A DNA stretch of 64,000 nt from the NCBI GenBank assembly GCA_903897605.1, contig CAIUCH010000001.1, forward strand, positions 1-64,000. The letters are read 5' to 3'. This document shows, one piece after another, positions 45,407 through 55,259 of the stretch. The position numbers were made by a program, and so were the translations under genes. This DNA is from an uncultured Alphaproteobacteria bacterium. GTDB taxonomy: Bacteria > Pseudomonadota > Alphaproteobacteria > Micropepsales > Micropepsaceae. The notes below the pieces were generated by a model. The model made no database searches, was not told the DNA's origin, and was given only the letters and a program-made list of their open reading frames with translations. How positions within the stretch are numbered: the first letter of the stretch is position 1; each line of letters begins with the position of its first letter.

Positions 45407-46123
45407 CTAGAATCCGACCTTTGACTGGTCGTCGCTATTGGCCGCGCGTGCGCCCGTCACCAATTCGAACATTTTTTGCAGCAGGTCGCCCGCGCCAAAG
45501 GCGGACAGGCTGGGATTATCCTGATTGACCACCAAACGCAGATAGGGCGCTTTGGCATGGGATTTCGTCATCCCGCCCGGCGGCGGAGGTGGCGGCGGAA
45601 GATTGTTCTGGTCGTAAAGGGGAAGCGGTTCGTCTTCCCGCACCAATTGCGAAGCGATCAGTCTTTGATAGGCAATGGTGCGGCCCAGCAACGGAGTGGG
45701 ATCGGACAACATTTGCACCATGCCGAAAAAGCGCGTCGGCTCGCCGCCGCTGAAAGTGATCGGCGTCAGAATGGTTTCCAGTTCGACCATGCCGCTTTCG
45801 GTGGTGGCCGCGATGGAGGATAGACAAACCGGCTGGCGCAATTTTAGCGCCTGGCGCAGCAGCGCCGTCAGCGACAGACCCGATTGCGCTTCCCAATGCG
45901 CCAGGAACCCCGTGCCCTTGAGTTCAAAACCAAAGCGTTCGCACAAAGCGGTGCCGGCCAGGCGATAAATCGGCCGCACCAGATTCTCGCAATCCAGGAT
46001 GAAGGTGTAGGACAGCAGCCGCTTGATTGAGCGCGGATCGATATCGATCTGATCCGGCACGTCGCGGCCGGCTCTCAATCGGCTCCAATAGCCCACCAGC
46101 AGGTGCGAATTCTTATGCTTCAT
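45407..46123 (-). CDS. PAS_5-domain protein
   Basis: A 238-aa cytosolic protein of the alphaproteobacterial PAS_5 family. The domain occupies residues about 5-165 and shows the family pattern (LLVGYWSRLRAGRDVPDQID, then IYRLAGTALCERFG, GMVELETILTPITF). After a proline-rich linker (NLPPPPPPPGG) the C-terminus has a short conserved segment (AKAPYLRLVVNQ). No enzymatic domain is present, so it probably senses a ligand and acts through protein contacts. Related genes are often cell-cycle or stress associated. The ATG at 46123 starts the domain properly. The 255 bases between this gene and the PAP2 gene show no clear feature. Confidence 0.83.
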   Translation of the reverse strand: MKHKNSHLLVGYWSRLRAGRDVPDQIDIDPRSIKRLLSYTFILDCENLVRPIYRLAGTALCERFGFELKGTGFLAHWEAQSGLSLTALLRQALKLRQPVCLSSIAATTESGMVELETILTPITFSGGEPTRFFGMVQMLSDPTPLLGRTIAYQRLIASQLVREDEPLPLYDQNNLPPPPPPPGGMTKSHAKAPYLRLVVNQDNPSLSAFGAGDLLQKMFELVTGARAANSDDQSKVGF

Positions 46124-46378
46124 AGCCCCACATGACCCCTGACGCCCTGCTCCGAAACGGAACACGAGCGTGCTTCTCGGAAGGGAACTCAGCAGGACCC
46201 GTGCCAAGCGTACGAAATGGGGCCGCAAGGCAATGTTCGTCCGCGAAGGCCTGATTTGTCGTGGTAAATGAAAAATGACCGGCCAGGCCGAAAGGCCCAT
46301 GCTTCGCGCATCATGCGCATTGGCACGGTCCCAGGTCCCAGGTCGAGACAGATGCGGGCCGAGACCGGTGCCTTTGCC

Positions 46379-47368
46379 TCAAGCGGCGGGGGCGGCGATA
46401 TTTTCCGTTGACCGCGCCGAGGTCCGCGCGAAATCCAATTGCGCCGCCCGGGCGAAAGCATGGCGCGAGAGTGCGATGGCCAGCACGGTGACGGGCACCG
46501 CCGCAAAAACATCCACCCAATGATGACCGCCTTCGATCGGCGTGGCGAAAATAACCGTGACGTTCAACACCAGCGCCGGCCATCGCACCCAGCGGACATC
46601 CCGCAAATACCAGATCAGCAGCATCGCCAGCACGGCATGGAAGGACGGAAAGCCGATCAGGCCCTTGATGCTGTCGGGCGTGATGGGACCGGGGCCTTCC
46701 TGCAGCATCTTGATCAAGGCCCGGCCATAGGCTTCGTCGACGGGAACATGCAGCCGCGCCGCGAGCGCATGATCGAAATGATAGACCGACATCGCACCGA
46801 AGGCGGGAAACAGGCTCCAGATGAAAATGCAGATCAGCGCCCCGATCGCGACCGCCAGGATAAAGCGATAGAGCGACGCAATGCGGCCCCAGGTTCCCAG
46901 CACGACCACCGCAAGCGCGATCTGCGGCAACAGCACGCCATAGGCCAGCTGCAACACCAGCAACACTCTGGGGTGGTTCGCCAGGTCCCGCATCATGGCG
47001 GGCCAGTCGAACCCCATCGCGATGTCGGCCTGGGCCAGCACAGAGTCGATGCGAGGCCCGGCGACCGTCAGCAACATGGTGTTGAGCACGCTCGCCGCGG
47101 CGGTGAAGGCGATCAGAAACCCCGTGCCGAACAACATCGCCGCGAGCCTCGGTTCCGGACGCCAGGTCGCGTAGACATAGCCCGCCCCCCAGAGCAACAC
47201 GCTCATCGCCGCAAGAGCGGCATAAGCGTGACCGGCAATCGCGAAGTTCCCCTTTATCGCCCAAACCCAGTCGATCGCCCCGATCGCCGCCGCCAAAAGG
47301 ATCAGCAGCAGCACAAAGCTGCCCGCCGGACGGGACAAATGCCGGGACGAATGCAGAACGTCACTCAT
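46379..47368 (-). CDS. PAP2-family membrane phosphatase
   Basis: A 329-aa polytopic membrane protein of the PAP2 family, which removes phosphate from lipid or other substrates at the outer face of the membrane. About seven hydrophobic segments are visible. The catalytic motifs are [10 protein letters not shown] (near residue 250) and [11 protein letters not shown] (near residue 290), corresponding to the PSGH and SRxxxxxHxxxD-type motifs; the first lysine-rich motif is weak. The open frame continues far upstream, antisense to sucC, but the ATG at 47368 begins the first membrane segment. Substrate is unknown (undecaprenyl diphosphate and phosphatidate are possible). Divergent from sucC. Confidence 0.87.
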   Translation of the reverse strand: MSDVLHSSRHLSRPAGSFVLLLILLAAAIGAIDWVWAIKGNFAIAGHAYAALAAMSVLLWGAGYVYATWRPEPRLAAMLFGTGFLIAFTAAASVLNTMLLTVAGPRIDSVLAQADIAMGFDWPAMMRDLANHPRVLLVLQLAYGVLLPQIALAVVVLGTWGRIASLYRFILAVAIGALICIFIWSLFPAFGAMSVYHFDHALAARLHVPVDEAYGRALIKMLQEGPGPITPDSIKGLIGFPSFHAVLAMLLIWYLRDVRWVRWPALVLNVTVIFATPIEGGHHWVDVFAAVPVTVLAIALSRHAFARAAQLDFARTSARSTENIAAPAA

Positions 47369-47453
47369 GCGGGCGATATTCGCCGGGGCGCCATTAAGAT
47401 TAGGTTTTACTGCCGAAAACCTCTGTCGGGGCGGCGATATGGCTCTTGCAATT

Positions 47454-47473
47454 GGAGGCCGTGTAAGGCCTCC
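47454..47473 (+). promoter_or_regulatory. Hairpin in the sucC leader
   Basis: GGAGGCC-GTGTAA-GGCCTCC, a perfect seven-base stem 43 bases upstream of the sucC ATG. No T-run follows, so it is not a plain terminator; it may stabilise the leader or be a protein-binding site. Confidence 0.45.
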
Positions 47474-47515
47474 TCCGCCTCGTTTCAGCCCCGCCCATTC
47501 AAGGTTTCGTCCCTC

Positions 47516-48685
47516 ATGAACATTCACGAATATCAGGCCAAGGAAGTCCTGCGCGGCTTCGGGACACCGGTGCCCAATGGCAAGCCCGCCTTCACGGTGG
47601 AAGAGGCCGTCCAGGCGGCGCAAAGCCTGCCCGGTCCGGTTTGGGTGGTGAAGGCGCAGATCCATGCCGGCGGCCGTGGCAAGGGCGGCGGCGTCAAGGT
47701 GGTCAAATCCATCGAGGACGTGAAGAAAGAAGCCCAGCGCATGCTGGGCATGACCCTGGTGACGCATCAGACCGGTCCGCACGGACGTTTGGTCAAGCGT
47801 CTCTATATCGAAGACGGCTCGGCGATCGAGCGCGAGCTTTATCTTTCCGCCCTGGTGGACCGCGCCACCAGCCGCATCGCTTTCATCGTCTCCACCGAAG
47901 GCGGCATGGATATCGAGGAAGTGGCGCACAAGACGCCGGAAAAAATCCAGACCTTCCAGATCGAACCGGTCGTCGGCTATTCGCCCTATATCGGCAACGA
48001 GATCGCCGACGCGCTCATATTGAAAGGCGATACTGCCAAGCAGATCGGCCAAGTGGTGAAGAGCCTTTACGACGCCTTCGTCGCCAAGGATATGAGCCTG
48101 CTCGAGGTCAATCCCCTGGTCGTGACCAAGGACGGCAAGATCATCTGCCTCGATGCCAAGATCAATTTCGACGACAACGCGCTTTACCGCCACAAGGACA
48201 TCCAGGCGCTGCGCGATCTGGACGAGGAAGATCCGATGGAGGTCGAGGCGTCGAAATACGACCTCTCCTACGTCAAGCTCGATGGCGAGATCGGCTGCAT
48301 GGTCAACGGCGCGGGCCTGGCGATGGCGACCATGGACATCATCAAGCTTTATGGCAGCGAGCCCGCCAACTTCCTGGATGTCGGCGGCGGCGCGTCAAAG
48401 GAAAAAGTCACCGCCGCTTTCAAGATCATTGTCAGCGATCCCAATGTGAAGGGCATCCTGGTCAATATCTTCGGCGGCATCATGAAATGCGACATCATCG
48501 CCGAAGGCATCATCGCCGCGGCGAAAGAGGTCTCTCTGAAGGTGCCGCTGGTGGTGCGCCTGGAGGGCACCAATGTCGAATTGGGCAAGCAGATCCTGGC
48601 CAAATCCGGCCTCGCCATCACTTCCGCGAACGATCTCGCCGACGCGGCCGAAAAGGTCGTCAAGGCCGTCAAGGGCACAAAATAA
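47516..48685 (+). CDS. sucC: Succinyl-CoA synthetase beta subunit
   Basis: The 389-aa nucleotide-binding subunit of succinyl-CoA synthetase, which makes ATP or GTP from succinyl-CoA. The start ([16 protein letters not shown]) and the ATP-grasp motif ([13 protein letters not shown]) are typical; the power-helix and CoA-contact regions follow ([30 protein letters not shown]). It is E. coli-like in length. The gene that follows after one base is not sucD but a short secreted-protein gene, which is unusual. The leader contains a strong hairpin. Confidence 0.97.
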   Translation: MNIHEYQAKEVLRGFGTPVPNGKPAFTVEEAVQAAQSLPGPVWVVKAQIHAGGRGKGGGVKVVKSIEDVKKEAQRMLGMTLVTHQTGPHGRLVKRLYIEDGSAIERELYLSALVDRATSRIAFIVSTEGGMDIEEVAHKTPEKIQTFQIEPVVGYSPYIGNEIADALILKGDTAKQIGQVVKSLYDAFVAKDMSLLEVNPLVVTKDGKIICLDAKINFDDNALYRHKDIQALRDLDEEDPMEVEASKYDLSYVKLDGEIGCMVNGAGLAMATMDIIKLYGSEPANFLDVGGGASKEKVTAAFKIIVSDPNVKGILVNIFGGIMKCDIIAEGIIAAAKEVSLKVPLVVRLEGTNVELGKQILAKSGLAITSANDLADAAEKVVKAVKGTK

Positions 48686-48686
48686 C

Positions 48687-49301
48687 GTGAGGCGACTGGT
48701 TACATTGGTCGCGGGCATTCTGGCTCTTGCCGGCTCGGCGCTCGCAGCTGATTACGCCGATCCCCTGCCGCGATACGAGCGCGCAGGCAATGGTTTTGCA
48801 TGCCACATGGACAAGGCGGATGGAGACAAGACAGGCTCCATGCATTGGCAATCGGATCAGGTCTGTATGCGCGTGGGGCCGCTATATGTTGGCATGCCCA
48901 GAACCGATCTGGAAAAAATATTGGGCGCTCCTGCAACGATGGTCGTGCAAGATGGCCGTGAGAATTTCGCCTATTCGGTCAATCGTGGCGATTCAGAATT
49001 CGTGGCCACATATGCCATCGTGGTTTACGGCAATGATGCCACTGCCACCAGCATACAGCTGACCGGGAAAGCATTTCCCAGTCCCTGGTTCTTCTCTGGG
49101 TTGGCGCTTGGCGACTCGGAAGACGCACTACGTGAGCGGCTGGGCGCGCCCTTGCAACTTGATAAAAGCGATGAGGCAGGAACCTTGGTCTGGACTTACC
49201 GGCCCTGGACCTTTTCCGTTGAAGTTCACGACAAACAAATTTCTTCAATCCGAGTCTGGATAGAAGACATAGAAGCACCTCATCCGAAAAATAGGATCTG
49301 A
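48687..49301 (+). CDS. Secreted protein inserted between sucC and sucD
   Basis: A 204-aa exported protein of unknown function. It starts with GTG one base after the sucC stop and ends two bases before sucD. The signal peptide is [20 protein letters not shown]. The mature part has two similar modules: [15 protein letters not shown] (with a preceding Cys pair, ACHM and QVCMR) and [17 protein letters not shown], each followed by beta strands. The pattern is like SmpA/OmlA or BLIP-type folds. By eye the codons are less GC-rich than in sucC and sucD. The placement makes it part of the TCA operon, with the sucD ribosome site inside its end. A link to succinyl-CoA metabolism is not evident. Confidence 0.82.
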   Translation: MRRLVTLVAGILALAGSALAADYADPLPRYERAGNGFACHMDKADGDKTGSMHWQSDQVCMRVGPLYVGMPRTDLEKILGAPATMVVQDGRENFAYSVNRGDSEFVATYAIVVYGNDATATSIQLTGKAFPSPWFFSGLALGDSEDALRERLGAPLQLDKSDEAGTLVWTYRPWTFSVEVHDKQISSIRVWIEDIEAPHPKNRI

Positions 49302-49303
49302 GT

Positions 49304-50182
49304 ATGTCCATTCTTATCGACAAGAACACCAAGGTCATCTGCCAGGGCTTCACCGGCAGCCAGGGCACCTTTCATTCCGAACAGGCCATCGCCTATGGCA
49401 CCAAGATGGTGGGCGGCACCACCCCGGGCAAAGGCGGCCAGACCCATCTCGGCCTGCCGGTGTTCGATACGGTGCGCGAAGCCAAGGAAAAAGTGGGCGC
49501 CGACGCCTCCGCCATTTACGTGCCGCCGCCTTTTGCCGCCGATGCCATTCTGGAAGCGATCGACGCGGAAGTGCCGCTGATCGTTTGCATCACCGAAGGC
49601 ATTCCGGTGCTGGACATGGTGAAGGTGAAGCGCGCTTTGTCGGGCTCCAAGTCGCGCCTGATCGGCCCCAACTGCCCCGGCGTGATTACGCCCGGCGAAT
49701 GCAAGATCGGCATCATGCCGGGCCACATCCATCGCCGCGGCACGGTGGGCATTGTCTCGCGCTCCGGCACCCTCACCTATGAAGCGGTGTGGCAGACCAC
49801 GGCGGTGGGCCTGGGTCAGACCACCTGCGTTGGCATTGGCGGCGACCCGGTCAAGGGCACCGAACATATCGAAGTGCTGGAAATGCTGCTGGCCGATCCG
49901 GAAACCCAAAGCATCATCATGATCGGCGAGATCGGCGGCACCGCCGAGGAAGATGCGGCCGATTTCATCCGCCATTCCAAGATCAAGAAGCCGATGGTGG
50001 GATTCATCGCCGGCGTCACCGCCCCGCCGGGCCGCCGCATGGGCCATGCCGGCGCCATCATCTCCGGCGGCAAGGGCGGCGCCGACAGCAAGATCGAGGC
50101 GATGAAGGCGGCGGGCATTCGTGTCTCGCCCAATCCGGCCGCCCTGGGCACCACCTTGGTGGAGCTGCTTTCCGGCAAGTAA
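49304..50182 (+). CDS. sucD: Succinyl-CoA synthetase alpha subunit
   Basis: The 292-aa CoA-binding subunit that carries the phosphohistidine. The CoA-binding Rossmann part is at the N-terminus ([19 protein letters not shown]). The active-site histidine is in [10 protein letters not shown] near residue 246, with the phosphate loop [10 protein letters not shown]. Length is normal. Its ribosome site (AGGA) lies in the last codons of the inserted gene X, so translation of sucD is coupled to X rather than to sucC. A strong terminator follows, separating it from sucA. Confidence 0.97.
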   Translation: MSILIDKNTKVICQGFTGSQGTFHSEQAIAYGTKMVGGTTPGKGGQTHLGLPVFDTVREAKEKVGADASAIYVPPPFAADAILEAIDAEVPLIVCITEGIPVLDMVKVKRALSGSKSRLIGPNCPGVITPGECKIGIMPGHIHRRGTVGIVSRSGTLTYEAVWQTTAVGLGQTTCVGIGGDPVKGTEHIEVLEMLLADPETQSIIMIGEIGGTAEEDAADFIRHSKIKKPMVGFIAGVTAPPGRRMGHAGAIISGGKGGADSKIEAMKAAGIRVSPNPAALGTTLVELLSGK

Positions 50183-50211
50183 CGACAAGATACTTATTTG
50201 CAGAACTGCCG

Positions 50212-50242
50212 CCCCGCGCCAGACCCCTTGCGCGGGGTTTTT
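50212..50242 (+). terminator. Rho-independent terminator after sucD
   Basis: CCCCGCGC (50212-50219) pairs with GCGCGGGG (50230-50237), followed by five T. Confidence 0.9.
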
Positions 50243-50397
50243 GCATCGCATTCGCGGGCTTTTGGGGCCATATTAACTGCATTCGCCGTTGAATCGGCTC
50301 GTTAAAGGCGGTACCACCCCACCCACTCGGAACGTCCGCAATCCCCAGCGGCCCAGGACAGGCTCAAGCCTAACAAGCTGACCCTTAAACATCTGAA

Positions 50398-53355
50398 ATG
50401 ACTGAACAATCTCCCGCAGATCGCATCAATCGCGCCTCGAATGAAATCTTCGACGCGACCAGCTTCCTGTCCGTCACCAATGCCGCCTTCCTGGAAGGCC
50501 TTTACGCCCAATACCTCGCCAACCCCGGCTCGGTGGACCCCGAGTGGCAGGCCTATTTCGCGGGCCTGGGCGAGCAGGGCCTTTCTCCGACCCAGCTGGG
50601 CCGCGGCCCGGCCTGGCACCGCGACCGCAAGCCCGAAACTCCCTGTGACGAGATCACCGGTGCGCTGAGCGGCCAAACTGCTCCCCTCAAGTCCGCCGCC
50701 GCCAAAGTCGCGCCCGGCAAGAGTGCGGCCGCCGATGGCCAGAACGCCCGCGCCGTCGCCCAGGATTCCATCCGCGCCATCCAGCTGGTGCGCGCCTATC
50801 GCATCATCGGCCATCTCGAAGCCGATCTCGATCCCCTCAAAATCACGCCGCGCCAGCCGCATCCGCAACTCGATCCCGCCTTTTATGGCTTTCACGATGC
50901 GGAGATGGACAAGCCCATCTTCATCGATGGCGTGATGGGAATGGAAAGCGCCACGCCTCGCCAGATTACCGATCTGCTGCAGCGGACCTATTGCGGCCGC
51001 ATCGGTTATGAGTTCATGCACATCACCGATGCCGAGCAAAAGGACTGGCTGCAACGCCGGATCGAGGGGCCGGACAAAGACATCGCCTTCACACCCGAAG
51101 GCAAGAAGGCGATCCTCAACAAGCTGATCGAAGGCGAAGGCTTCGAGAAATTCGCTTCGGCCCGGTTTGTCGGCACCAAGCGTTTTGGCCTGGATGGCGG
51201 CGAAGCCACCATTCCGGCGTTGGAACAGATCATCAAGCGCGGCGGCCAGCTGGGCGTGAAGGAGATCGTGCTGGGCATGGCCCATCGCGGCCGTCTCAAC
51301 ATCCTGGTCAATGTGATGGGCAAACCCTATCGACAGCTGTTCCACGAATTCCAGGGCGGCGGCGCCAATCCGTCGGACGTGGAAGGTTCGGGTGACGTCA
51401 AATATCATCTCGGCGCGTCCTCGGACCGCGAGTTCGACGGCCGCCAGGTGCATCTGTCCTTGACCCCCAACCCGTCGCATCTGGAGATCGTCAATCCGGT
51501 GGTCCTGGGCAAGGCGCGCGCCAAGCAGCATCAGCTGGGCGACAATCAGAGCCGCTCGTCCGTGCTGCCGCTGCTCATTCATGGCGACGCGGCCTTCTCG
51601 GGCCAGGGCGTGGTGGCGGAATGCTTCGCCGCTTCCGGCACCAAGGGCTTCCGCACCGGCGGCACCATCCATTTCATCATCAACAACCAGATCGGCTTCA
51701 CCACCGCGCCGATCTATTCGCGCTCCTCGCCCTATTGCACCGATGTCGCGCTGATGGTGCAGGCGCCGATCTTCCATGTGAATGGCGACGATCCGGAAGC
51801 CGTGGTCCATGCCGCGCGCATCGCCACCGAATTCCGCCAGCTCTTCCACAAGGATGTGGTGCTCGACATGATCTGCTATCGCAGATTCGGTCACAATGAA
51901 GCGGACGAGCCGGCCTTCACTCAACCTCTGATGTACCGCGTCATCAAGGACCATGCGACCACCTTGCAGCTCTACAGCAAGAAACTGGTGGCCGAAGGCA
52001 CCGTGACCGATGCCGATATCGCGGCGATGCAATCGGCCTTCAATCAAAGGCTGGACGAGGAATACGACGCCTCCAAGGCGCACCTGCCCAACCGGGCCGA
52101 TTGGCTGGATGGGCGCTGGGCCGGCATGGCCTCGGCGCCGAAGAACAGCGACCGGCGCGGCGAAACCGGCGTGCCGGAAGATATGCTGAAGAAAGTCGGC
52201 AAGGCGCTGGTGACGGCGCCGGACGGATTTCATCTGCACAAGACCATCGCGCGCCAGCTGGAAGCCAAGGCGCAGATGTTCGAGACCGGCAAGGGCTTCG
52301 ACTGGGCCACCGCCGAGGCGCTGGCGTTCGGCACCTTGCTCGACGAAGGCACCGATGTGCGCCTGTCGGGCCAGGATGCTTCGCGCGGCACCTTCTCGCA
52401 GCGCCACTCCGCGCTGGTGGATCAGGAAAGCGAAGAACGCTATTTGCCGCTCAACCATATCCGCGAAGGCCAGGGCGAGTTCGAAGTGGTCGACACGCTG
52501 CTTTCGGAAGAAGCGGTACTGGGCTTTGAGTATGGCTACACCACCGCCGATCCCAAGACCTTGGTCTTGTGGGAAGCGCAGTTCGGCGACTTCGCCAATG
52601 GCGCCCAGGTGGTGATGGATCAGTTCATCTCCTCCGGCGAAATGAAGTGGCTGCGCATGTCCGGCCTGGTGCTGCTCTTGCCGCATGGCTATGAGGGCCA
52701 GGGGCCGGAGCATTCCTCCGCCCGGCTGGAGCGCTATCTGCAACTCTGCGCCCAGGACAATATGCAGGTCTGCGTGCCGACCACGCCGGCGAATTATTTC
52801 CACATGATCCGGCGCCAGATGCACCGCGCCTTCCGCAAGCCCCTAGTCGTGATGACGCCGAAGTCGCTGTTGCGCCACAAGCGCTGCGTTTCGTTCCTCG
52901 CCGACATGGAATCGCGCAACTCGTTCCATCGCGTGCTGCGCGACCAGGCCGAAGTGGTGCCCGGCGCCACCACCGTCAAGCTGGTCAAGGATGCCGACAT
53001 CAAGCGGGTGGTGATCTGTTCCGGCAAAGTTTATTTCGACCTGATGGAAGAGCGCGAGAAACGCGACGAAGGCCGCGTCCAGATCCTGCGGCTGGAACAG
53101 CTCTATCCTTTCCCGGACAATGTTCTGGCCGAGGAACTGAACCGCTTCCCCACTGCCGAGATCGTCTGGTGCCAGGAAGAGCCCAAGAATCAAGGTGCCT
53201 GGAGCTTCGTGGCGCCCCGCCTGGAAGCCCTGATGGGCGGCAAGGCGCGCCCCCACTATGTCGGGCGGCCGGAATATGCCTCGACCGCGGCGGGCCTGAT
53301 GAAGCAGCATCTGGCGGAACTTGCCGCCTTTCTGAACGACGCACTGACATTGTGA
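50398..53355 (+). CDS. sucA: 2-oxoglutarate dehydrogenase E1 component
   Basis: The 985-aa thiamin-diphosphate enzyme that decarboxylates 2-oxoglutarate. The N-terminal segment binds E2 (SFLSVTNAAFLEGLYAQYL). The ThDP domain shows GMAHRGRLNILVNVMG, the GDG-like HGDAAFSGQGVVAE and NNQIGFTT; the C-terminal domain has GFEYGYTTADPKTLVLWEAQ and LLPHGYEGQGPEHSSARLER. Length is typical (E. coli 933, alphaproteobacteria about 985-1000). It starts a sucAB unit after the sucD terminator; a gap of 155 bases holds its leader and promoter. E3 (lpd) is not next to sucB here. Confidence 0.97.
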   Translation: MTEQSPADRINRASNEIFDATSFLSVTNAAFLEGLYAQYLANPGSVDPEWQAYFAGLGEQGLSPTQLGRGPAWHRDRKPETPCDEITGALSGQTAPLKSAAAKVAPGKSAAADGQNARAVAQDSIRAIQLVRAYRIIGHLEADLDPLKITPRQPHPQLDPAFYGFHDAEMDKPIFIDGVMGMESATPRQITDLLQRTYCGRIGYEFMHITDAEQKDWLQRRIEGPDKDIAFTPEGKKAILNKLIEGEGFEKFASARFVGTKRFGLDGGEATIPALEQIIKRGGQLGVKEIVLGMAHRGRLNILVNVMGKPYRQLFHEFQGGGANPSDVEGSGDVKYHLGASSDREFDGRQVHLSLTPNPSHLEIVNPVVLGKARAKQHQLGDNQSRSSVLPLLIHGDAAFSGQGVVAECFAASGTKGFRTGGTIHFIINNQIGFTTAPIYSRSSPYCTDVALMVQAPIFHVNGDDPEAVVHAARIATEFRQLFHKDVVLDMICYRRFGHNEADEPAFTQPLMYRVIKDHATTLQLYSKKLVAEGTVTDADIAAMQSAFNQRLDEEYDASKAHLPNRADWLDGRWAGMASAPKNSDRRGETGVPEDMLKKVGKALVTAPDGFHLHKTIARQLEAKAQMFETGKGFDWATAEALAFGTLLDEGTDVRLSGQDASRGTFSQRHSALVDQESEERYLPLNHIREGQGEFEVVDTLLSEEAVLGFEYGYTTADPKTLVLWEAQFGDFANGAQVVMDQFISSGEMKWLRMSGLVLLLPHGYEGQGPEHSSARLERYLQLCAQDNMQVCVPTTPANYFHMIRRQMHRAFRKPLVVMTPKSLLRHKRCVSFLADMESRNSFHRVLRDQAEVVPGATTVKLVKDADIKRVVICSGKVYFDLMEEREKRDEGRVQILRLEQLYPFPDNVLAEELNRFPTAEIVWCQEEPKNQGAWSFVAPRLEALMGGKARPHYVGRPEYASTAAGLMKQHLAELAAFLNDALTL

Positions 53356-53392
53356 TTGAGCGGCGCGGATCAGCGCCATCCGAGAGGACGTT

Positions 53393-54616
53393 ATGACCAT
53401 CGAAATCAAAGTGCCCGCGATGGGCGAATCCGTGACCGAAGCCACCGTCGCACGCTGGTTCAAGAAGGAAGGCGATAGCGTCGCCCGCGACGAACCGATC
53501 CTGGAGCTGGAAACCGACAAGGTGACGGTCGAAGTACCCGCGCCCGCCGCCGGCTCGATTGAATCCATTTCCGTGCAGGCCGGCGCCACGGTTCAGGTCG
53601 GCGCGATCCTGGGCTCCATCGCCGAAGGCAAGGCCGGTACCAAGACGGCGGCACCGCCCGCCGCTGCGCCGAAAGCCGAAGTCCCCAAACTTGCTCCGGT
53701 TGCCGCGCCTGCCACGGCACCGGCCCCCGCGCCAAAGACGGAAGCGCCGGCAATGCCGTCGGCCCGCCGCATGGCCGAGGAATCCGGCATTCCCACATCC
53801 ACCGTTGCCGGCACCGGCCGCGATGGCCGCGTCACCAAGGGTGACATGCTGGGCGCTTTGGAAGTCCGCGCCGCCAAGCCCGCCCCCGCCGTGCCTGCGG
53901 GCCCGCGCAGCCACGCCGAACGCGAAGAGAAAGTGGCGATGACGCGGCTGCGCAAGACCATCGCGCTGCGGCTGAAGGAATCGCAGAACACCGCTGCCCA
54001 GCTCACCACCTTCAACGAAGTGGACATGACCCGGGTGATGGCGCTGCGCAGCGAATACAAGGACAGCTTCGAGAAGCGCCACGGCGTGCGCCTGGGCTTC
54101 ATGGGCTTCTTCGCCAAGGCCTGCGTCTCGGCGCTGAAGGAATTGCCGAACGTGAACGCCGAGATCGAAGGCGACAACATCATCTACAAGAATTATTACG
54201 ACATCGGCGTTGCGGTCTCGACCGACCGCGGCCTGGTGGTGCCGGTGGTGCGCGACGCCGATCAGCTTTCCCTGGCGGGGATCGAAAAGGCGGTGATGGA
54301 TTTCGGCCTGCGCGCTCGCGACAACAAGCTCAAGCTTGAGGAATTGCAGGGCGGCACCTTCTCCATCACCAATGGCGGCGTGTTCGGTTCGCTGATGTCC
54401 ACGCCGATCCTCAATTCGCCGCAGTCCGGCATCCTGGGCATGCACAAGATCCAGCCCCGCCCCATGGCGGTCGACGGCAAGGTCGAGATCCGTCCGATGA
54501 TGTATCTGGCGCTGAGCTACGATCACCGCCTGGTGGATGGCCGCGATGCCGTCACCTTCCTAGTGCGGGTGAAGGAAAATTTGGAAGACCCCGAGCGCAT
54601 GCTTTTGGACGTTTAA
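53393..54616 (+). CDS. sucB: 2-oxoglutarate dehydrogenase E2 (dihydrolipoamide succinyltransferase)
   Basis: The 407-aa core subunit that transfers the succinyl group to CoA. The lipoyl domain carries Lys43 ([13 protein letters not shown]). After an Ala/Pro linker the E3-binding domain lies at about residues 120-155 ([25 protein letters not shown]). The catalytic domain ends with His378 and Asp382 ([16 protein letters not shown]). A GAGGACG ribosome site precedes the ATG, 37 bases after sucA. The gene is followed immediately by family B repeat copy 3 and then a bidirectional terminator. Confidence 0.97.
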   Translation: MTIEIKVPAMGESVTEATVARWFKKEGDSVARDEPILELETDKVTVEVPAPAAGSIESISVQAGATVQVGAILGSIAEGKAGTKTAAPPAAAPKAEVPKLAPVAAPATAPAPAPKTEAPAMPSARRMAEESGIPTSTVAGTGRDGRVTKGDMLGALEVRAAKPAPAVPAGPRSHAEREEKVAMTRLRKTIALRLKESQNTAAQLTTFNEVDMTRVMALRSEYKDSFEKRHGVRLGFMGFFAKACVSALKELPNVNAEIEGDNIIYKNYYDIGVAVSTDRGLVVPVVRDADQLSLAGIEKAVMDFGLRARDNKLKLEELQGGTFSITNGGVFGSLMSTPILNSPQSGILGMHKIQPRPMAVDGKVEIRPMMYLALSYDHRLVDGRDAVTFLVRVKENLEDPERMLLDV

Positions 54617-54687
54617 CCCCTCCGGCCTACGCAACCTCGAGAGGTTGCTACGGCCACCTCCCCTCCAGTGCTTCGCACGAGGGGAGG
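54617..54687 (+). repeat. Structured intergenic repeat, family B, copy 3
   Basis: CCCCTCCGGCC, the hairpin GCAACCT-CGAG-AGGTTGC, then GGCCACCTCCCC, a variable hairpin (CAGTGCTTCGCAC) and GGGGAGG. It starts directly after the sucB stop. GGCC before and GGCC after the hairpin pair with each other, where the other copies have GCCC and GGGC. Confidence 0.75.
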
Positions 54688-54707
54688 CGGGTCTGAGTCA
54701 AGGCGAT

Positions 54708-54735
54708 AAAAAAAGGCGGCCTCGGCCGCCTTTTT
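54708..54735. terminator. Bidirectional terminator after sucB
   Basis: GGCGGCC pairs with GGCCGCC around two bases, flanked by a run of A on the left and TTTTT on the right. Confidence 0.88.
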
Positions 54736-54817
54736 CTTTGGTTCGTTGCTTAAAAAGCCTGGCCGCTCGCGGATCGGATCGTGTTCAATTGCCTGGGCAC
54801 CACCAAGGGAGAACGCC

Positions 54818-55171
54818 ATGGCCTATGTCGACGGATTTGTGATTGCCGTGCCGAAGAGCAAGCTGGACGCCTACAAGGCGATGGCGCACGAATGCGCCCC
54901 GGTCTGGAAGGAATATGGCGCGGTCGATTACGTCGAATGCGTCGGGGATGATGTGCCCTACGGCAAACTGACATCCTTCCCCCGGTCCGTGCAGGCGACC
55001 GAGGACGAAGTCGTGATCTTTTCCTGGATCGTTTATGACAGCCGCGAGACGCGCGACAGCGCCAACAAAAAGGCGATGGAAGATCCGCGTCTGAAAAAAT
55101 ACGAGAACAACATACCCTTCGATGGCAAGCGCATGATCTTTGGCGGGTTTAAGCCCTTCCTTGGCCTTTGA
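54818..55171 (+). CDS. DUF1428 (YbaA-like) protein
   Basis: A 117-aa cytosolic protein of the DUF1428 family, a dimeric alpha-beta barrel fold like DABB and antibiotic monooxygenase proteins. The start MAYVDGFVIAVPKSKLDAYK and the segment VVIFSWIVYDSRETRDSANK, ending with FDGKRMIFGGFKPFL, are typical of E. coli YbaA. The biochemical role is unknown. The ATG at 54818 has an AAGGGAG ribosome site; an in-frame upstream ATG at 54746 overlaps the terminator and is unlikely. It stands alone between the sucB terminator and the convergent fliX gene. Confidence 0.9.
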   Translation: MAYVDGFVIAVPKSKLDAYKAMAHECAPVWKEYGAVDYVECVGDDVPYGKLTSFPRSVQATEDEVVIFSWIVYDSRETRDSANKKAMEDPRLKKYENNIPFDGKRMIFGGFKPFLGL

Positions 55172-55184
55172 CGGCGGCGTCAGA

Positions 55185-55223
55185 CGATTCGCTTGTCGAG
55201 CACTTCCAGCTTGGCCAGCTCGA
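55185..55223 (-). repeat. Duplicated 3' end of fliX
   Basis: This 39-base segment repeats 55265-55303 (end of fliX) with one mismatch, 80 bases apart. Read on the minus strand it still encodes FELAKLEVLDKRIV followed by a stop, compared with the fliX end VELAKLEVLDKRIA. It is a partial tandem duplication left downstream of the intact gene. Confidence 0.85.
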
Positions 55224-55259
55224 ATTTATTTCTGGTCGATCTGGCCCGCGCCCCGAGAG

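Noticed and set aside
50302-52824. 840-codon minus-strand frame opposite sucA.
   Set aside because: It is antisense shadow of a highly conserved enzyme gene, with no motif or ribosome site of its own.
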